This document shows positions 47,005-59,750 of a stretch of DNA of 64,000 bases, piece by piece. The position numbers and the translations under genes were made by a program. Every line of letters begins with the position of its first letter. Position 1 is the first letter of the stretch. The notes under the pieces are model-generated. The model saw only the letters and a program-made list of their open reading frames with translations. It searched no databases and was not told where the DNA came from. The stretch covers positions 186,001 to 250,000 of the forward strand of contig MBPM02000083.1 of NCBI GenBank assembly GCA_001695595.3, given 5' to 3'. Source of the stretch: Plasmopara viticola. Its lineage: Eukaryota; Oomycota; Peronosporomycetes; Peronosporales; Peronosporaceae.

Positions 47005-50000
47005 AAATAATTTTTAATAGTATGTTGCTGGTCGTCATGTCACGGCAGGCGTGCTTAAATTGGAGACGCTGCCAGTGATCATATCAAAGCTACTCTACAT
47101 AAGCAACTAAGAGACAACGGCGGGACATATACCAGAAGTTATGTTTTTAAAGATGGAAAACCGCCGCAGAAATATGAATAAATCTTTTGTATTGGACAAA
47201 ATAAGCCTCATATGAAGCTTGCAACACGAATTTGTGTTAAGATTAACGATATGATATTTTCGTTATTAAGGCAATATGTCTTAAACGTCACATCAAATCT
47301 CCCTCAGATACGAAGGTAAGGCGCAAGATCGCCTAGCCACAAAAAACTGTGTCGTCAAAAAAAAAATACACGATAGAAATGTGAGCTCATGGACGGCTTG
47401 TATGACAAAAAGACATGCATGGTGCAAATATAGAACTCGGCACTCCTCACCGACTTTTCAAGTCCGGAAGCCGATCAGGGACTGGCGACGAGTCCATTGT
47501 ATAGTAATCTGAATGGTGCAGCGGTTCTTGCACCAAATTGAACATCGGGTAATTTCGGGCTGCTGAACATGCCTGTGTGCACTTTGTTGCAAGTATTAAA
47601 ACTAGACGAGGGAGTCGAATAGAAATAAATACACCCAGTTATTTGCTTCGAGATGCCACAAGGGCTACCAAAAGATTTTTTCTTCGGTTAAGCAATTGTT
47701 TCGATCATAACGATAATTTATTTAAAAATGTTCGGACCGTAATTTTGCTTACGGCCATTTTGAAAAGAGGTCAGTCGTCTCTAAAGACTCTTACTCGCAG
47801 ACCACGCGAAATGAAAAGCCATTATGGCTTGGACGACGCCAGAATCTTAAAGAATCTGCAAAGGAGGTAAAACGAACCCGACTATTTGCACAAATATAGC
47901 GAGACAAATCTACTCGGATTACTGGCAAATGACTTGAGTTTGTAAATGACTTAACGAAAAGCGGCGCACTGTGTGTCCATGTGCAACCTATGCATTTGGC
48001 TCGTGCTCCAGCCAGTATTTTTTGGTAAACACCAGCAAGGCTGTTGTTGAATACGCTGTCCGAATAGCAAAGTATCGCAATTATGTGGGCCGTCTTGAGG
48101 GGCATTGACCTAGTAGAGCTGATTAAAGGCAGCCCTGGGCCCTTGAAACGCTAAGCTGAAGCTAGAATTTTCAAAAAACTAGATTGTGAGCTTTGCATTT
48201 ATTGAACGCTGCACGTCTCAGCACAACTATCTTGAGAAAGCTATTCTTTTTAATGAATTCGAGGCCTAAGCGGCAGCTTAACGCCTACGTTTTTGGGTTT
48301 TTTGTAATATTAATGTGGCAGTAGCTACGACCACTATCAGTCATTGTAGTAAGGTCAAATTCGGAGAGAGCACTTTAATAGCCTTTTTGAGACTCGAAGC
48401 CTTGGGTAGACCGTGGTAGAGTTCAAAGCAATCTCCAGCGCTAAAATCTGGCCGTGCAAGCATTGTCACTCCCCACAAAGAAAGCTTAAGGCTAAGGCGG
48501 AAGTGTCCTTCCCGTGCAGTGCTTGGTCGACAAAACTTGCTGCGACTCCATAATATGCAATGGCGCTTTATCGGGATTCACAATCTTCATGTATAGTGAC
48601 AAGAAAATTTCGGTTTGACAAACTCAAATGATACATTTCTACGACGCCGATGAGCAATATTCTAGTGCAGTGCTAGTTGCACGCGCATAGCCACCGTAAC
48701 TTCGCTATGAACGATGACTCCTTCAAAAAGAAGCTAATACCGCGCGAGGAGTGGACTCAAGCGAGCATTCTATGGTGCGCAAAGTCGATAAGCGTACTGC
48801 CCAGCACTATGTTCTGCAACGACTTAGCAATACCCATTTGGAAGGTCCATTTCATCCTCATCAAATTTGCTGACCAGGCAGTGTGTGACTGACGACTTGC
48901 GTTGATATCCGGCGATGGTCAAGTCGCAAACAAATCGCAAGCTGTGTTGAAGATTCTTTGACCAATCCTTTAAAGAGGCGTACCTTGACTCTCTACTTTG
49001 ACTTCACTCCCTTTTTCCCGATTCGTGAACCTTGGTGACGTTACAATGAGGACATTTAAGCTGGGTTTTTACCCCGGGAAATTGCCGCGGACTATTATGT
49101 TTCGACGGGTGAATGGTTTTGCATGCCTGGCAACTTTGACGACAAGTCAAACACTTTTAAGGCCTACAATCCGTTGGTGACGCCGTTTTTTATTACACTG
49201 AAACTACTTATAGGCTAATGAATCGTCTGAATGAGCGCAGTACCAGGCAAGTAATTGCCGTAATCATGGTCATATTTGATTTTGTAAAGGTCACCGGGCG
49301 AAGACGAACGGTACGCACGTGTTTTCCGTTGTGGCAGAACTGGAGGCTTCTACTAAGTTGAGCGGCTTTCTGTACCCCATAAAGCGCAAGAGTAAACTCC
49401 TAATAGCTAACCTAGTCATCAATAAACGACCTGGTCGATAGACAGCCTTCTTCGCTGCCTGCTTGGTCATCGTTGTATATCGGCCAGCTCTTCGTACAAA
49501 ACTAAATAAAATGATGAAATGCATTCATATATTTCATGTTAATTCTTAGTAGAGAGCATGTCACATGAAACTGAGATCATTTGGTAAATACTGGCTTCCC
49601 GTCAAAAATGAGCCTCAGCTCCTCCTGTCACTCTAATGAGATATTTAAAAGGCCCTGCCACATTTCTGGTAGCGATAACTGTAAAAACTGCGGCCGCGGT
49701 CGTTTCTATTTGGGATTGCAATACTTGGCTGCCGTCAAAGCTGTATCCTATACAAAAAACATCGCCCAAAGCGTTTTTTTGTATATATCCACTTAATTCC
49801 GTTACATAAGGCCTAGTTTTACGCTAGAAAAATTACACGGCATTAAAATGCAAAACTTTATTTTGTGACAGATCAAATCCATCAAATAAATAAAGCGATT
49901 AAGGTGAAAAGATGATTTGTCGTCTACCAGACTTCTCCGTCGTTAGCTCTGTGGAATCGGGCGCAGCGGAAGTCTCAATTGATAGCGGATTGCTAAAAAA

Positions 50001-50024
50001 TTAGGGTCAGAACTTTTTGGCAGA
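47005..50024. other. Gene-poor stretch
   Basis: ORFs of 97 codons (47577-47870, +) and 104 codons (47791-48105, -) overlap and neither is recognisable. 48998-49180 is coding-like but not identifiable. Confidence 0.35.
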
Positions 50025-52213
50025 CTACTGTGATAACAACACGTGCCGAATTTTTTCGTTGGTTTTGTAGCACTGCACCAATGTGTACATGTAAATTGCC
50101 ACACTTTCCATTTCCCGGTACTTCGTGTCGCATGGTTTGGCTGCATTCCCAACACAAGGAGACTTTGGTACTGAGGCTGCTTCCAAAATTCTTTTCGTGC
50201 GCGATGACATGACCCAAGACTGGTGGAATTTTATGCTTTTTCCTTTCCAATTGATGCGTGTAGTAAAAGCATTGTGTGAAGCTGAATATTAACTTGTCGA
50301 AAGCTTTGCATTATCATCTTACCTAGAATTGTTTCCGGTAGTTGTTGGCACCGCGCTTGCGATTTTCCCTGGTAACTTTGTGAAGCTGCAATCGCCATGA
50401 TGCGCTCTTTTGCATCAATTGGAACAACAACATCAATAATTGAATCGTCATCGCTCGCTTTTGAGCTGCTGCGTGAGGATGTCAATTGCGGTAGAGCTAT
50501 AAACGTAAGAAAGAGTAACCGAGCTTCAACAAACGGCTATAGTGAGTCACCAAACGAATGGCTTACCGTTCTCCATCCTGGGTTTAACAACGTCTGTAAA
50601 GACACCGTTCTTAGGAACCTGAGTAAGCGCACTGTCATGACGACTGCTTGAATTTTCATGAGCCAACAGCAGTTTCTTCTGCCACCCTTGTGGTGGACAA
50701 CTCAGCATGAGGCTGCCTTGCGATGACGTTGAAGTTGATGGGGACGGAGATGATGGTGGTGGTGTGAAACTTGGCTTTTTTATAAAAAACATGTTTCAGA
50801 AGAAGTGACATTCGATCGGAGAGCTATGCGACGACGAATTACCGGTCGAGAAAGTTTGTGAGAAATTTGCGATTTTAAAACTGAGTTTAAAACAAGAAAG
50901 AGTTAGCTCACGTGGCAATCCAGATAGAAATCACAAACCTTCTGCTCGACTCATTTTGAAAGATAATGGTGAAACCTCAACTGGACTTGAAGGCGGTTTA
51001 TCGTGAAAACTTAAAATTACAGTTAAAAATTAGTCCTCCAACTCAGCTTCAATATACTTTACGACATACAAATCGTTAGAGGGATTGAACGAAACACAAT
51101 CGGGGGGATATAATGCCTGCGACAGTATAAAGTGTTCAAATATCGTGGTAGTAATAGTGGAGCTAAACTAAGATACCGAAGTAGGACCAAGGCCATCGGG
51201 CAATTTGGCATTGGCTTTCCAAAGATGAGAGTCTTCCCTATAAAGCTGACGCCCATTGGTCGAGAATGCACGGTGGTTATCGTCTTCGCTGTCTGATAAC
51301 TGCTGCTGGGCCTTTAACACTTTAAAGTGATCATGCAAATCTCCTTTTAGATCAAGGCGTGGCGTATGCGGCTGAATGTCGACTATCAAGTGTCAGTGCT
51401 GTGCCAGCACAGCAAATAATTATCCAACCTGGAGTTTTGTATGATCTTCCGTGTGGTCGATGTGCAGTGAGGATGAGCTGACCGGTGCGTTGCGTGAAAC
51501 TTGATCGGAAAGGATCACTTTAGTCCCTTGGCGTTTGCTCTTGTGTGGCAGCTCTTCACCATCACTACGGTGGATGAATACGCTCAGCAACAAACTCGTC
51601 AAAGCATCATTGACCTTACAAACATCCTACTTGAAAAATCGCATATCGACGCCCGACGCTATCGATGACGGGGGCCGCGCGTTTCCAACAACAGCGCTTT
51701 TCATAGAATGCGCTGCGATTGGTGGCTGATTGTGGTTTCTTGCCTTTTTAATCGGTGTAAAAATGCATCTGGTGTCTTTTTTCCCGCCTTGAGCATTTTG
51801 CTCTTGTCCACGACTATCTTTCCGACTCAGACTCGATCGTGCCTCGATGTCATCAACTTTTTCCGCATGTGTAATATTCTCTACGGCATCCACAGCTGCA
51901 AGTTCGGCAGCACTCATGGCGCCTTTCCGTTCCAGCTCTAACACGCGGATATCTGCAGGCATAGACTGTCAATGTGTTCAAGTACTTTTTCACTTGATCA
52001 ATAGAGACAGGGACCTTGCGATTCATCGTCATCGCCAACAGGTACAATGTACCAGGGCGTTGCCGAGTCACGCGCATTTACTAGCTGAGAAGTTCGTAAA
52101 GGAGTTGTGGGCTTAATGCGTTGGCGTTGGACTTGAGAGGGAAAGTGCATCTGACGTCGTCGACCGCGTTGCGAGTACAACGCACGATGCCTTCCGCTCG
52201 TCATCCAGTTCAT
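50025..52213 (-). pseudogene. Multi-exon gene of unknown function, decayed
   Basis: From an ATG at 52213 the minus strand carries a chain of coding-like blocks: Arg-rich start (SGRHRALYSQRGRRRQMHF), DSATPWYIVPVGDDDES, VPVSIDQVKKYLNTLTVY, then a 111-codon block (51962-51627) with LERKGAMSAAELAAVDAVEN. It continues in the same frame beyond a TAG at 51627 into DVCKVNDALTSLLLSVFIHR. A 57-bp GT...AG gap with a CTGAC branch-site-like motif then joins to PHTPRLDLKGDLHDHFKVL. A second in-frame TAG at 51168 precedes TIFEHFILSQALYPPDCVSF. Later blocks include a Pro/Ser-rich part (50547-50792), SSSKASDDDSIIDVVVPID (50485) and MESVAIYMYTLVQCYKTNEK near the end. Two nonsense codons and at least two unexplained frame changes suggest a pseudogene. 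No known domain recognised. Confidence 0.5.
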
Positions 52214-53689
52214 TTTAAGCTATGTTGTCTCTGTCTCTTCGACACTTTATGCGTTGCGCGGCAAATTGCGGAATGCGGTCGTTTGGCTGTCACAGTCTGT
52301 CTAAGAGTGATTGTCACGTTGCACTTAGTAGATATGTTGAATACATACCTCATTAGCGACACTGCAAAAAAATGCGATGCTTATAATTGTCAAAAACTAT
52401 TTCGTTCAAGACGCTGTGGGAGCATTAAAGTATAAGCTTGGCGTGGTAAAATGCAACAATGCAAGGTTCGATGCCGTCAAGCGAGACAATATTGATGTGA
52501 TATATGTTTTCCGCCTGCGTGACTTCATAGCGGCAGCTTACAAAAGCTAGAACGCAAAAGAGCGGTATGAAGGACGAGAATCGACTCGAAGGCAGACATG
52601 ACGAGGTAATTGTAACCTTCAGTAGTGGGCAGCAAAGTGTTGCTTGTAGCGCCGAGAGAATGAGAGTAATTTTGTTAAACTTGCCCGTTTGCTGGTCTTT
52701 TGCTGATTGATGCCAGAACTTCAAATTTTGTAAAAAAAAATTCATGAGCAACGCATATTTTCTCTGGCGGAAAAGCAAAATTATTTAAATGTATCTTACC
52801 CACCGTACGTCCACAGAAATAATTTGCCATAAGGTTCGCCGTATTAAGTGTACCCAAACAATCTATCAAGCACATTCTTCTTATGAGCTTGGTTTACCGT
52901 TGGAATACCCTTATCTATGATTTTGTCCCCACTTTCCAGTCGTCTTGAACCTTGGTGACTAGGGCTTTTAGTCTCGTATCTTGCCCACATGTGCTCCTGG
53001 TAAAGAAGATATTGATAAGCTCTCATTGTAGACACATAATGTATTCAGCTGACACGATGCTATACGTCCCGTGTTTCCTCTATGTCAACGGTTGGACATT
53101 GGGTCTTTGGACACTACGTCTGCATATCGCATTCTGCTAATAGCTAATATTGGATCTTTCGAGCACATGAACCTAAATTAAAGCGTCTTCAATTAAAGCA
53201 CGATAAAATAGAATTATATTACGAGCACCATGTCTGACATTTTTGAATTTGATTTGTCGAGAACACAGAAGTTTCTAGCTATCCGGGATGTCATCTTTAG
53301 AACGCTGCCCTGAACTGATGCTCAGTTTTGTCACATGAAGACCAATTGTGTTGTCGATGGTCAATTCCCTTAGCGCTTGACCCATCGAAACAATCCGTGA
53401 GAGTATAGAACTGATATAGCATCCCAACTAGTCTAAGTTTACTGACATGAAGAGCTTTGTCATAAGCTTCTACGTAGTTGATGCTACAAGCGGCAATTGC
53501 GTAACGTATTTGGAAACTCAGAGGTATTTATTGTTGAGAATATCGACCGCCAATATATGCTCTAGCATAAAATTTTCTGGGAGGTTTATGTATGACAAAT
53601 GTCGATATATGACTTGCTGAGCTGATTCCAACGGCTGCAAGTTATGGTCTTGCCGCACCGATCGCTTAAAATTTATATTTTGAAGCAAC
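52214..53689. other. Gene-poor stretch with coding-like fragments
   Basis: Minus ORFs at 52425-52778 (117 codons) and 52844-53035 have plausible composition but no recognisable domain. 53100-53689 may hold the downstream part of the gypsy remnant that follows. Confidence 0.35.
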
Positions 53690-53969
53690 AGTCTATTAGC
53701 GTCATGTCGTACTTGTTTATGTTAAGGACCAAAATAGACTCTGCTCTGGCAATCTCTTAAATCCCCGGATAAAGTATAGTTTTTATCGGTGATATTTTCA
53801 AGATCGCTCCATGAGCCAATTTTACCAAGATTGCTTTTCCATTAAATATCAGAAGAGCTGTTCTGATTGACTGCAATTGCCGACGCGCAAAGTTTGATGA
53901 CGCTCGCGGATCCACGAGAACACAAGGCGCCTTATTAAATTTTTGCTTGGTTGTATACACCACCAACAA
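53690..53969 (-). pseudogene. Ty3/gypsy aspartic protease remnant
   Basis: The minus ORF LVVYTTKQKFNKAPCVLVD continues with PRASSNFARRQLQ, matching the retroviral-type protease of oomycete gypsy elements, in which LVDSGAS..NF.RR is usual. Here the catalytic D-S/T-G triad reads D-P-R, so the enzyme is dead. A block like the family's substrate flap follows (KAILVKLAHGAILK), then AESILVLNINKYDMTL in another frame. Gag-side sequence probably continues to about 54160. Confidence 0.6.
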
Positions 53970-55373
53970 TCCACCGTCACTGGGTTCCAGCTGGTAGAGA
54001 CATAGAAGACTATATAATGATGTGCACCTTCTTAATTCTATCCGAGGAGCTTAGTTCTCTTACGACTCATAACTCCAACTGGTTACTAGCACTATCAAGT
54101 TTTGAGGACAGGGCTTTTGCGATAGCCTTAAAGAGCCCTTGAGCAAGACAAGGGTATCTATGTGGTCTGCTTCGAGACTATGTTCACTAACTTGACGTCG
54201 CCATAGTAGCAAACATTTTTCTGCTACAAATGCGGTAAGATATTTAAACACGATGGTATTCTGGTTTCGATGAGGTTGAATAGAGAGCTCAATCCCCCGT
54301 TGTCGCTAATGCTGCTCCATCTATTGAGAAGCCTTATGCTAAGATCAATAGCAGACGGATGGTCGGATTAAAAGTGCCAACCGCGTCCATAAAGACACAC
54401 TGCGCTGTCTGTTCATGAAGGCGCCGAATTTGTGGGTCGACGTAATATTGAAGGCCCACGCATCGACAGATAAAGCATACTTCTATAGGAAGGAGGTTAG
54501 ATTTTCTCAAGTTTCGTTAACTCGGCAAAGTACGAATAGGAGAGGGGAAACGTGAATACATTTTTCGTGAAAGGTCTCTGATAAAAGATCGTTTTTTAAA
54601 AGGAAACAATTTTACGACTTTCAAAAAGTCAGCTAAAATATAATCAGTCGAGAAAGAGATTTAATTGTATTCGATTAATATAGAAAAAACGATTGTTGGA
54701 ATAAACATGGAAGTCACATCAACGATCAAGTGTTGTCGATTGGCCGCCTGTGCCGGAGTATTGCTGGGTACTGACAGCACAGTACTTCGCTTAATGTGAT
54801 TGGGTTTGGGCTCAGAAAATGCTATTTAATTTTAATCATGGTAGTAGCAGTTTCGATGGGTATTGTCGAGGCCGAGAAACACGATCTGATGCGGTACTAG
54901 AAAGCGCGCGCGTATCCGCTTTTAATGTCACGGTGGCACAATGCTATTACCTGCGTCGGTCCGGTGATGCCAATCTCGAGATTTTTCTTTTTCTTATGTG
55001 ATCGTTGACCACTAAATTTAGGGCTGTTCGCGATACGGCGATTTGCATCGGTGGCTGGCTGACAAAAGTTGTAGTATGAATAATGATCTTTGAGTATAAT
55101 AAATGTGATTTAAACACGCCAGCAGATTATACTATTTGGTTTTAAAGTACTCAGCACAGACTGGGAAACACTGGAGTAAGGCTATCGATAAGCAGTCTAG
55201 CCAGGGAACCATACTGAGGCGTCTCTCATAATGTAAATTACGTACTTCGACCAAATCCGAGTGTATACCGGGCGCATTTGAGTATAGAGCCGCGCTCAAT
55301 TCTTTATTTATCCCCCATTTTTGTGATTGGCTGATTAAATAAATAAACTACTGATTGGCTAAGACTCGATCTT
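53970..55373. other. Gene-poor stretch
   Basis: Possible gag debris up to about 54160 on the minus strand; the rest shows nothing recognisable. Confidence 0.35.
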
Positions 55374-56034
<661 letters not shown>

Positions 56035-56624
56035 ATGTAGCTAATTTTTAGGAACTCTACTAATTTTGAGAACATCAGTAATGGATTAAAAAATAAAGTG
56101 GAGCATTTAAATATTAAGCCCGAGTCTTAGCCTATTAGTAATTTATTTACTTAGCCAATCACAAAAAAGGGGGATGGGTAACGACATGGGGGTAATTGGA
56201 TAACGAAATGGATAACGCGGCTCTTGAGTTTTGTATAATCACACTGCTTCACTAATGGCAGTGACACCTGTTTTAAGAATTGACGAAGGAAAAGTATCCT
56301 TACCTACCTTGACCCCTGGCATTATAAAGTTGTATCCCATCTATCTCTTTCTAGTCTATTATACATTACAAGATTACGAAACGTATAGAAACGCAAATTG
56401 GTAGTTTCTACTACCGATATCATGCCAATTCCCAACGTCGGTTTTTCATTTCGTCATACGCGAAGTCGCCGGGTTAAATTTGTAGAACATCGCGGTCAAG
56501 TATATTTGTTTGTTATCACATTATATATAGTACTAAATGCTCCTTTAGGTATGCGTGTGCCTATCGACGCCATTGCTGACATTTACGCATTACTAAGCGA
56601 AACATCTTAGGGTGGGTTGGTACA
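56035..56624. promoter_or_regulatory. Upstream region of the WLGC-family gene
   Basis: An initiator-like TTTCATTTCGTCAT at about 56445 fits the pattern of oomycete transcription starts and would leave a ~180-base 5' UTR. The 70-codon ORF at 56398-56610 ends 15 bases before the start codon; it has no recognisable domain and may be chance or an upstream ORF. Confidence 0.35.
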
Positions 56625-59147
56625 ATGGAGCCGTTCAGCAGTCTACAGCCCGATGAAGTCGGCGAACGCGAAATATTTGATAGTTCGTTGCAGCGCAAAC
56701 AACAATCATGCATTCAACTAGCATCTCATCAAAAGATACACCCGGTCGAGAAGGACTTTGACAAGAATTCAAGCAAATCTAGTACCTCGCCCGAGACTGC
56801 CGCAATTTCAAGAGTGAGGTTGATTTTAATTGGAACAGCATTTGGAATGGTAGTGTGTGTATGCCTCGGATGGACATTGTGGCTCATTCTCTTAAACGTC
56901 GCACCCAATGATACGGTCAACCGAGTCATGAACACTGAAAGTTTCGACTATGGCTCGTTCTGGCTGATGGTGGACCCTTCCAAAAAAATGGTGGGATTTG
57001 CTACGTTTGGTCTATCTCTTGTTGCCGTTGGGTACATCGGCATCCTCTTGAAACTGATTACGCACAAACGCAGCATCAAGCGACCGCATGTGGTGCGTCA
57101 ATCGAATAGCAAGAGCTTGATGAGCAAGATTGAAAAGACGTTGCAAGAAACTACTGACCAGCGAACTGGGAGCAGGGTGGCGTCTGCCGCCATCCTGATA
57201 TCTTCCTCTATGCGTAACGACAGCTTGGCTCGAAAACGCGTTGTGCGTATACTCTTTATTTTTTGAGGCCGATCTATTAGCTCACTGACTTTAAATTGCC
57301 ACGCAGAAATTAATGATGAAGTTCGGAGACTTGGTATTAGAGACGCTCCTTCTTTATCAGATGCTCGAGGCTGGTTCTCCTATGCCTTTAATTGTCATAT
57401 TTACGCTCGTAGCAGCAATGAATGCGCTAGTCTGTGCCGCGATGATGTTCGTACCGCACGAACACGCCCCACTTGCTGAAACTCTTATCGATATTTTGTA
57501 AGTACAATCTTTTATATGTACCGTATGGCTTGTTATGACGCAATTCTATACAGGTTTGACTTTCTCATCATCGTTGGATGCCCCATGCTCGTGATTCTAT
57601 ACTGCCTGTCCAGCTTTACATTTGACCGTGCCAAATTTGCTATTAATATGGAGGTTTTTCCGAGCGGCTGGTTTGAACAAGGAGCGAGTGTTATTGCAGA
57701 TGCTAAAGAAACGGGTGTGATCTACGAAAGTCTCAAATCCTTGCGAATCATGACGCCTCTTAGCTTTTTTTCGCATATTGGTGTCAACATGACACTGTGT
57801 GTTCGGCTGTGGAAATTAGTGGATCATCTCTTTGACACATCTCTCTCGCAAAAAAGCAGTGTGTACCCCAAACGCCATCACTTTGGAGCAGCGTCCCTCG
57901 TTGTATTCGCAATAATGTTGATTGTCTTTGTCGAAGAGAGTATGCGAACATCATCTCTGGCCTGTCAGCCACACCCCGAGTGCGTCGTGAACGCACGTCG
58001 ATGGACGTTTTTAAAGACTGATTCGTTAAAGCAATGTCCGTGCTTGATGTTGATTGACCGAGATCTTGCCCCCAAAACCTATGCAATTTGGGAGCACCCA
58101 ATTAACTTGACGGACAAAGTAGCTCAATTAGCCTTCACGGGAGATATGCACACACTTCAGCTAACCAACCGCTATTTAGCAGTGCTGCCTGATGAGCTCC
58201 GACGCTGCAAAAGCTTGAGGCATCTGTAAGGACTGATTGGGGACTTGATGTTTCTTTACTCTATTGATGTAGATTCTTGTGAACATTTGCAGGTCGCTAG
58301 AATATACTCACACCCAAACATTTCCGCCGTGGGTGAAAGAGTTTACGAAACTCGAGTATCTGTAAGCTTATATGATGCTTCGATGTACAGACATGAGAAA
58401 TTTAATACAATTGGTGATGGTGACAGACACGTGGAGAGCAAATTTACGAGCCCCATGGTAATTTTGCCAAACGATATGTTCGACGGCATGTCGTCGCTCA
58501 CCACCGTTCACTTTGCGGGATTCGTCCCGATGGTGAAGCTTCCGTCTTTTAATGGCCTAACGAATCTCAAGTCGGTCACTCTGGCAGTCTTTCCCTTCCT
58601 TAACGACCTTCCGTCGTTCGAGTCCCTTCACAATCTTGAACGTATTGTGCTTTCTTGTCTCTTAACAATCGTTGGCTTGCCAGATTTTTCTCCGATCAAC
58701 AATCTCAAGTCATTTTCTTCTATGGATCGAGCAGTATGGTGCTGCAATGGATTTCTCGGAGATTGCGACCTCAACAATCCAAATTGCGGTGTGCATCCAG
58801 TTTGGGGAAGCCCAGCTGCGACGTGTTTGAACACTAGTCGTTTGGAAGACGTGGCAACGCCAGCGACGTTGGCTGCAGCACAAAAATTTAGAGCTACGAC
58901 GTGTGGCCCTGTTCTCCAGATTGGAGGGATTGAAGGTCCCCCAATGCCAGAAATTATGGCTCCGTGCAACGGAACGATGTACCGGCAATGCGGCAATGCT
59001 CAAGTTATGTGCTACAATGCTCGCTATATGGCAATTGCGTGCACTCCAAACCCATATCCAATTGAAATGCGACGACGACAGATTGCTCGGGGAGTTGGAG
59101 ACCCTTGCGATCCAGAGATCGAAGCGTGGCTAGGATGTAAGAAGTAG
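56625..59147 (+). CDS. Multi-pass membrane protein with LRR-like ectodomain and C-terminal WLGC motif
   Basis: Five exons: 56625-57242, 57307-57497, 57554-58225, 58293-58361 and 58439-59147, joined by GT...AG introns of 64, 56, 67 and 77 bp; every junction keeps frame, giving 752 residues. The N-terminus is cytosolic-looking. Hydrophobic segments lie at about residues 65-91 and 123-145, one in exon 2 (MPLIVIFTLVAAMNALVC) and two in exon 3 (LIIVGCPMLVILYCLSSF; SLVVFAIMLIVFVEES). The rest is a Cys-rich, LRR-like domain (LQLTNRYLAVLPDELRRC, then SLEYTHTQTFPPWVKEFTKL across exons 3-4, then NLKS/NLER repeats), followed by WCCNGFLGDCDLNNPNCGVH, CNGTMYRQC and the closing EAWLGCKK. This is the layout of the oomycete WLGC-domain family; the biological role is unknown, though a surface receptor-like or adhesion role is possible. 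The small fourth exon is easily missed. Confidence 0.88.
57243..57306 (+). other. Intron 1 of the WLGC-family gene
   Basis: 64 bp, GTGCGT...CACGCAG, phase 0. Skipping it joins RKRV to KLMMKFGDLV and avoids the TGA in the first-exon frame. Confidence 0.8.
57498..57553 (+). other. Intron 2 of the WLGC-family gene
   Basis: 56 bp, GTAAGT...TACAG, phase 2; joins IDI to LFDFLIIVG. Confidence 0.85.
58226..58292 (+). other. Intron 3 of the WLGC-family gene
   Basis: 67 bp, GTAAGG...TTGCAG, phase 2. A nearer AG at 58272 would bring an immediate stop, so the second AG is used. Confidence 0.8.
58362..58438 (+). other. Intron 4 of the WLGC-family gene
   Basis: 77 bp, GTAAGC...GAGAG, phase 2; joins KLEYL to KFTSPMVILP. 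The GTGGAG two bases earlier would break frame. Confidence 0.72.
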
Positions 59148-59249
59148 GACTAAATTGTAAACTTTCTATTGGTATGTACGTACCTTTATGATTGAAACGA
59201 GGAGTATTATAGCTGATGCTCTCAGCGTTTGATACTTGCGTTCTGTCAT

Positions 59250-59750
59250 TTTGTAATCGAGTCTTTAAGGTCGTTGCCCTAATTTTTTTGTAATTGCGCA
59301 GAAGCCAGAGCAACGCCTCGTTGATTTTTAAGCGACTGCCATTGTCTTCGATCCCATAGATCAAGGGGTTGCCCGACTTCTCCTTGATGAGAACTTCTAC
59401 GTCTGTTTTTTTTGAACGGGGGACCATGGCGCTGTAACGATACCTTGACAATATATGACCTTAGTATCGGACTCTGCGGTGCACATTTACTCTTGGAAAA
59501 AAATCCGCATTGTGCGTGGATTGACCGACCTGAGAACGTGACAACGCCGACAACCCTAGCTGTAATAGAGAAAACGACGTGCAGCTCTCTATCTATAATG
59601 AGACTCTTGGAAATTCACCTACACCAAACATGCAACGAAAGGATGTACTTTAAAACCAAAGCTACGTGCTACAATGATTGTTACATGGCGATCTCAAACA
59701 CACGTAAACACAGCAGACTCATGTCATCCAGTGTTCGAAGCGTGGTTTGA
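59250..59750 (+). pseudogene. Degenerate second copy of the WLGC-gene 3' end
   Basis: About 100 bases after the gene, the plus strand again reads, with stops, KGLPDFSLM (compare GLPDFSPIN upstream), then in the 112-codon frame from 59412 GPWRCN, LSIGLCGAH, VTTPTTLAVIEKTTCSSLS, CNERMY and KATCYNDCYMAIS. These match, in order, WCCN, DLNNPNCGVH, VATPATLAAAQKFRATTC, CNGTMYRQC and CYNARYMAIAC of the intact gene. The WLGC end itself is lost. It is the tail of a second family member, arranged head to tail; its upstream part is either absent or unrecognisable. Confidence 0.8.

Noticed and set aside
24468..52213. Reassigned TAG/TAA codons (glutamine) as an explanation for in-frame stops
   Set aside because: Intact genes here (peroxiredoxin, NLP, WLGC protein, secreted protein) use TAA, TAG or TGA as normal terminators, and the affected loci also carry frameshifts.
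58245..58438. Independent gene starting at the ATG at 58245
   Set aside because: The region is introns 3 and 4 plus the micro-exon of the WLGC gene; splicing keeps frame and family pattern, whereas the unspliced start has no homology.
59005..59451. 148-codon ORF on the minus strand
   Set aside because: It is antisense to the WLGC gene end and to the degenerate second copy, and shows no family resemblance of its own.
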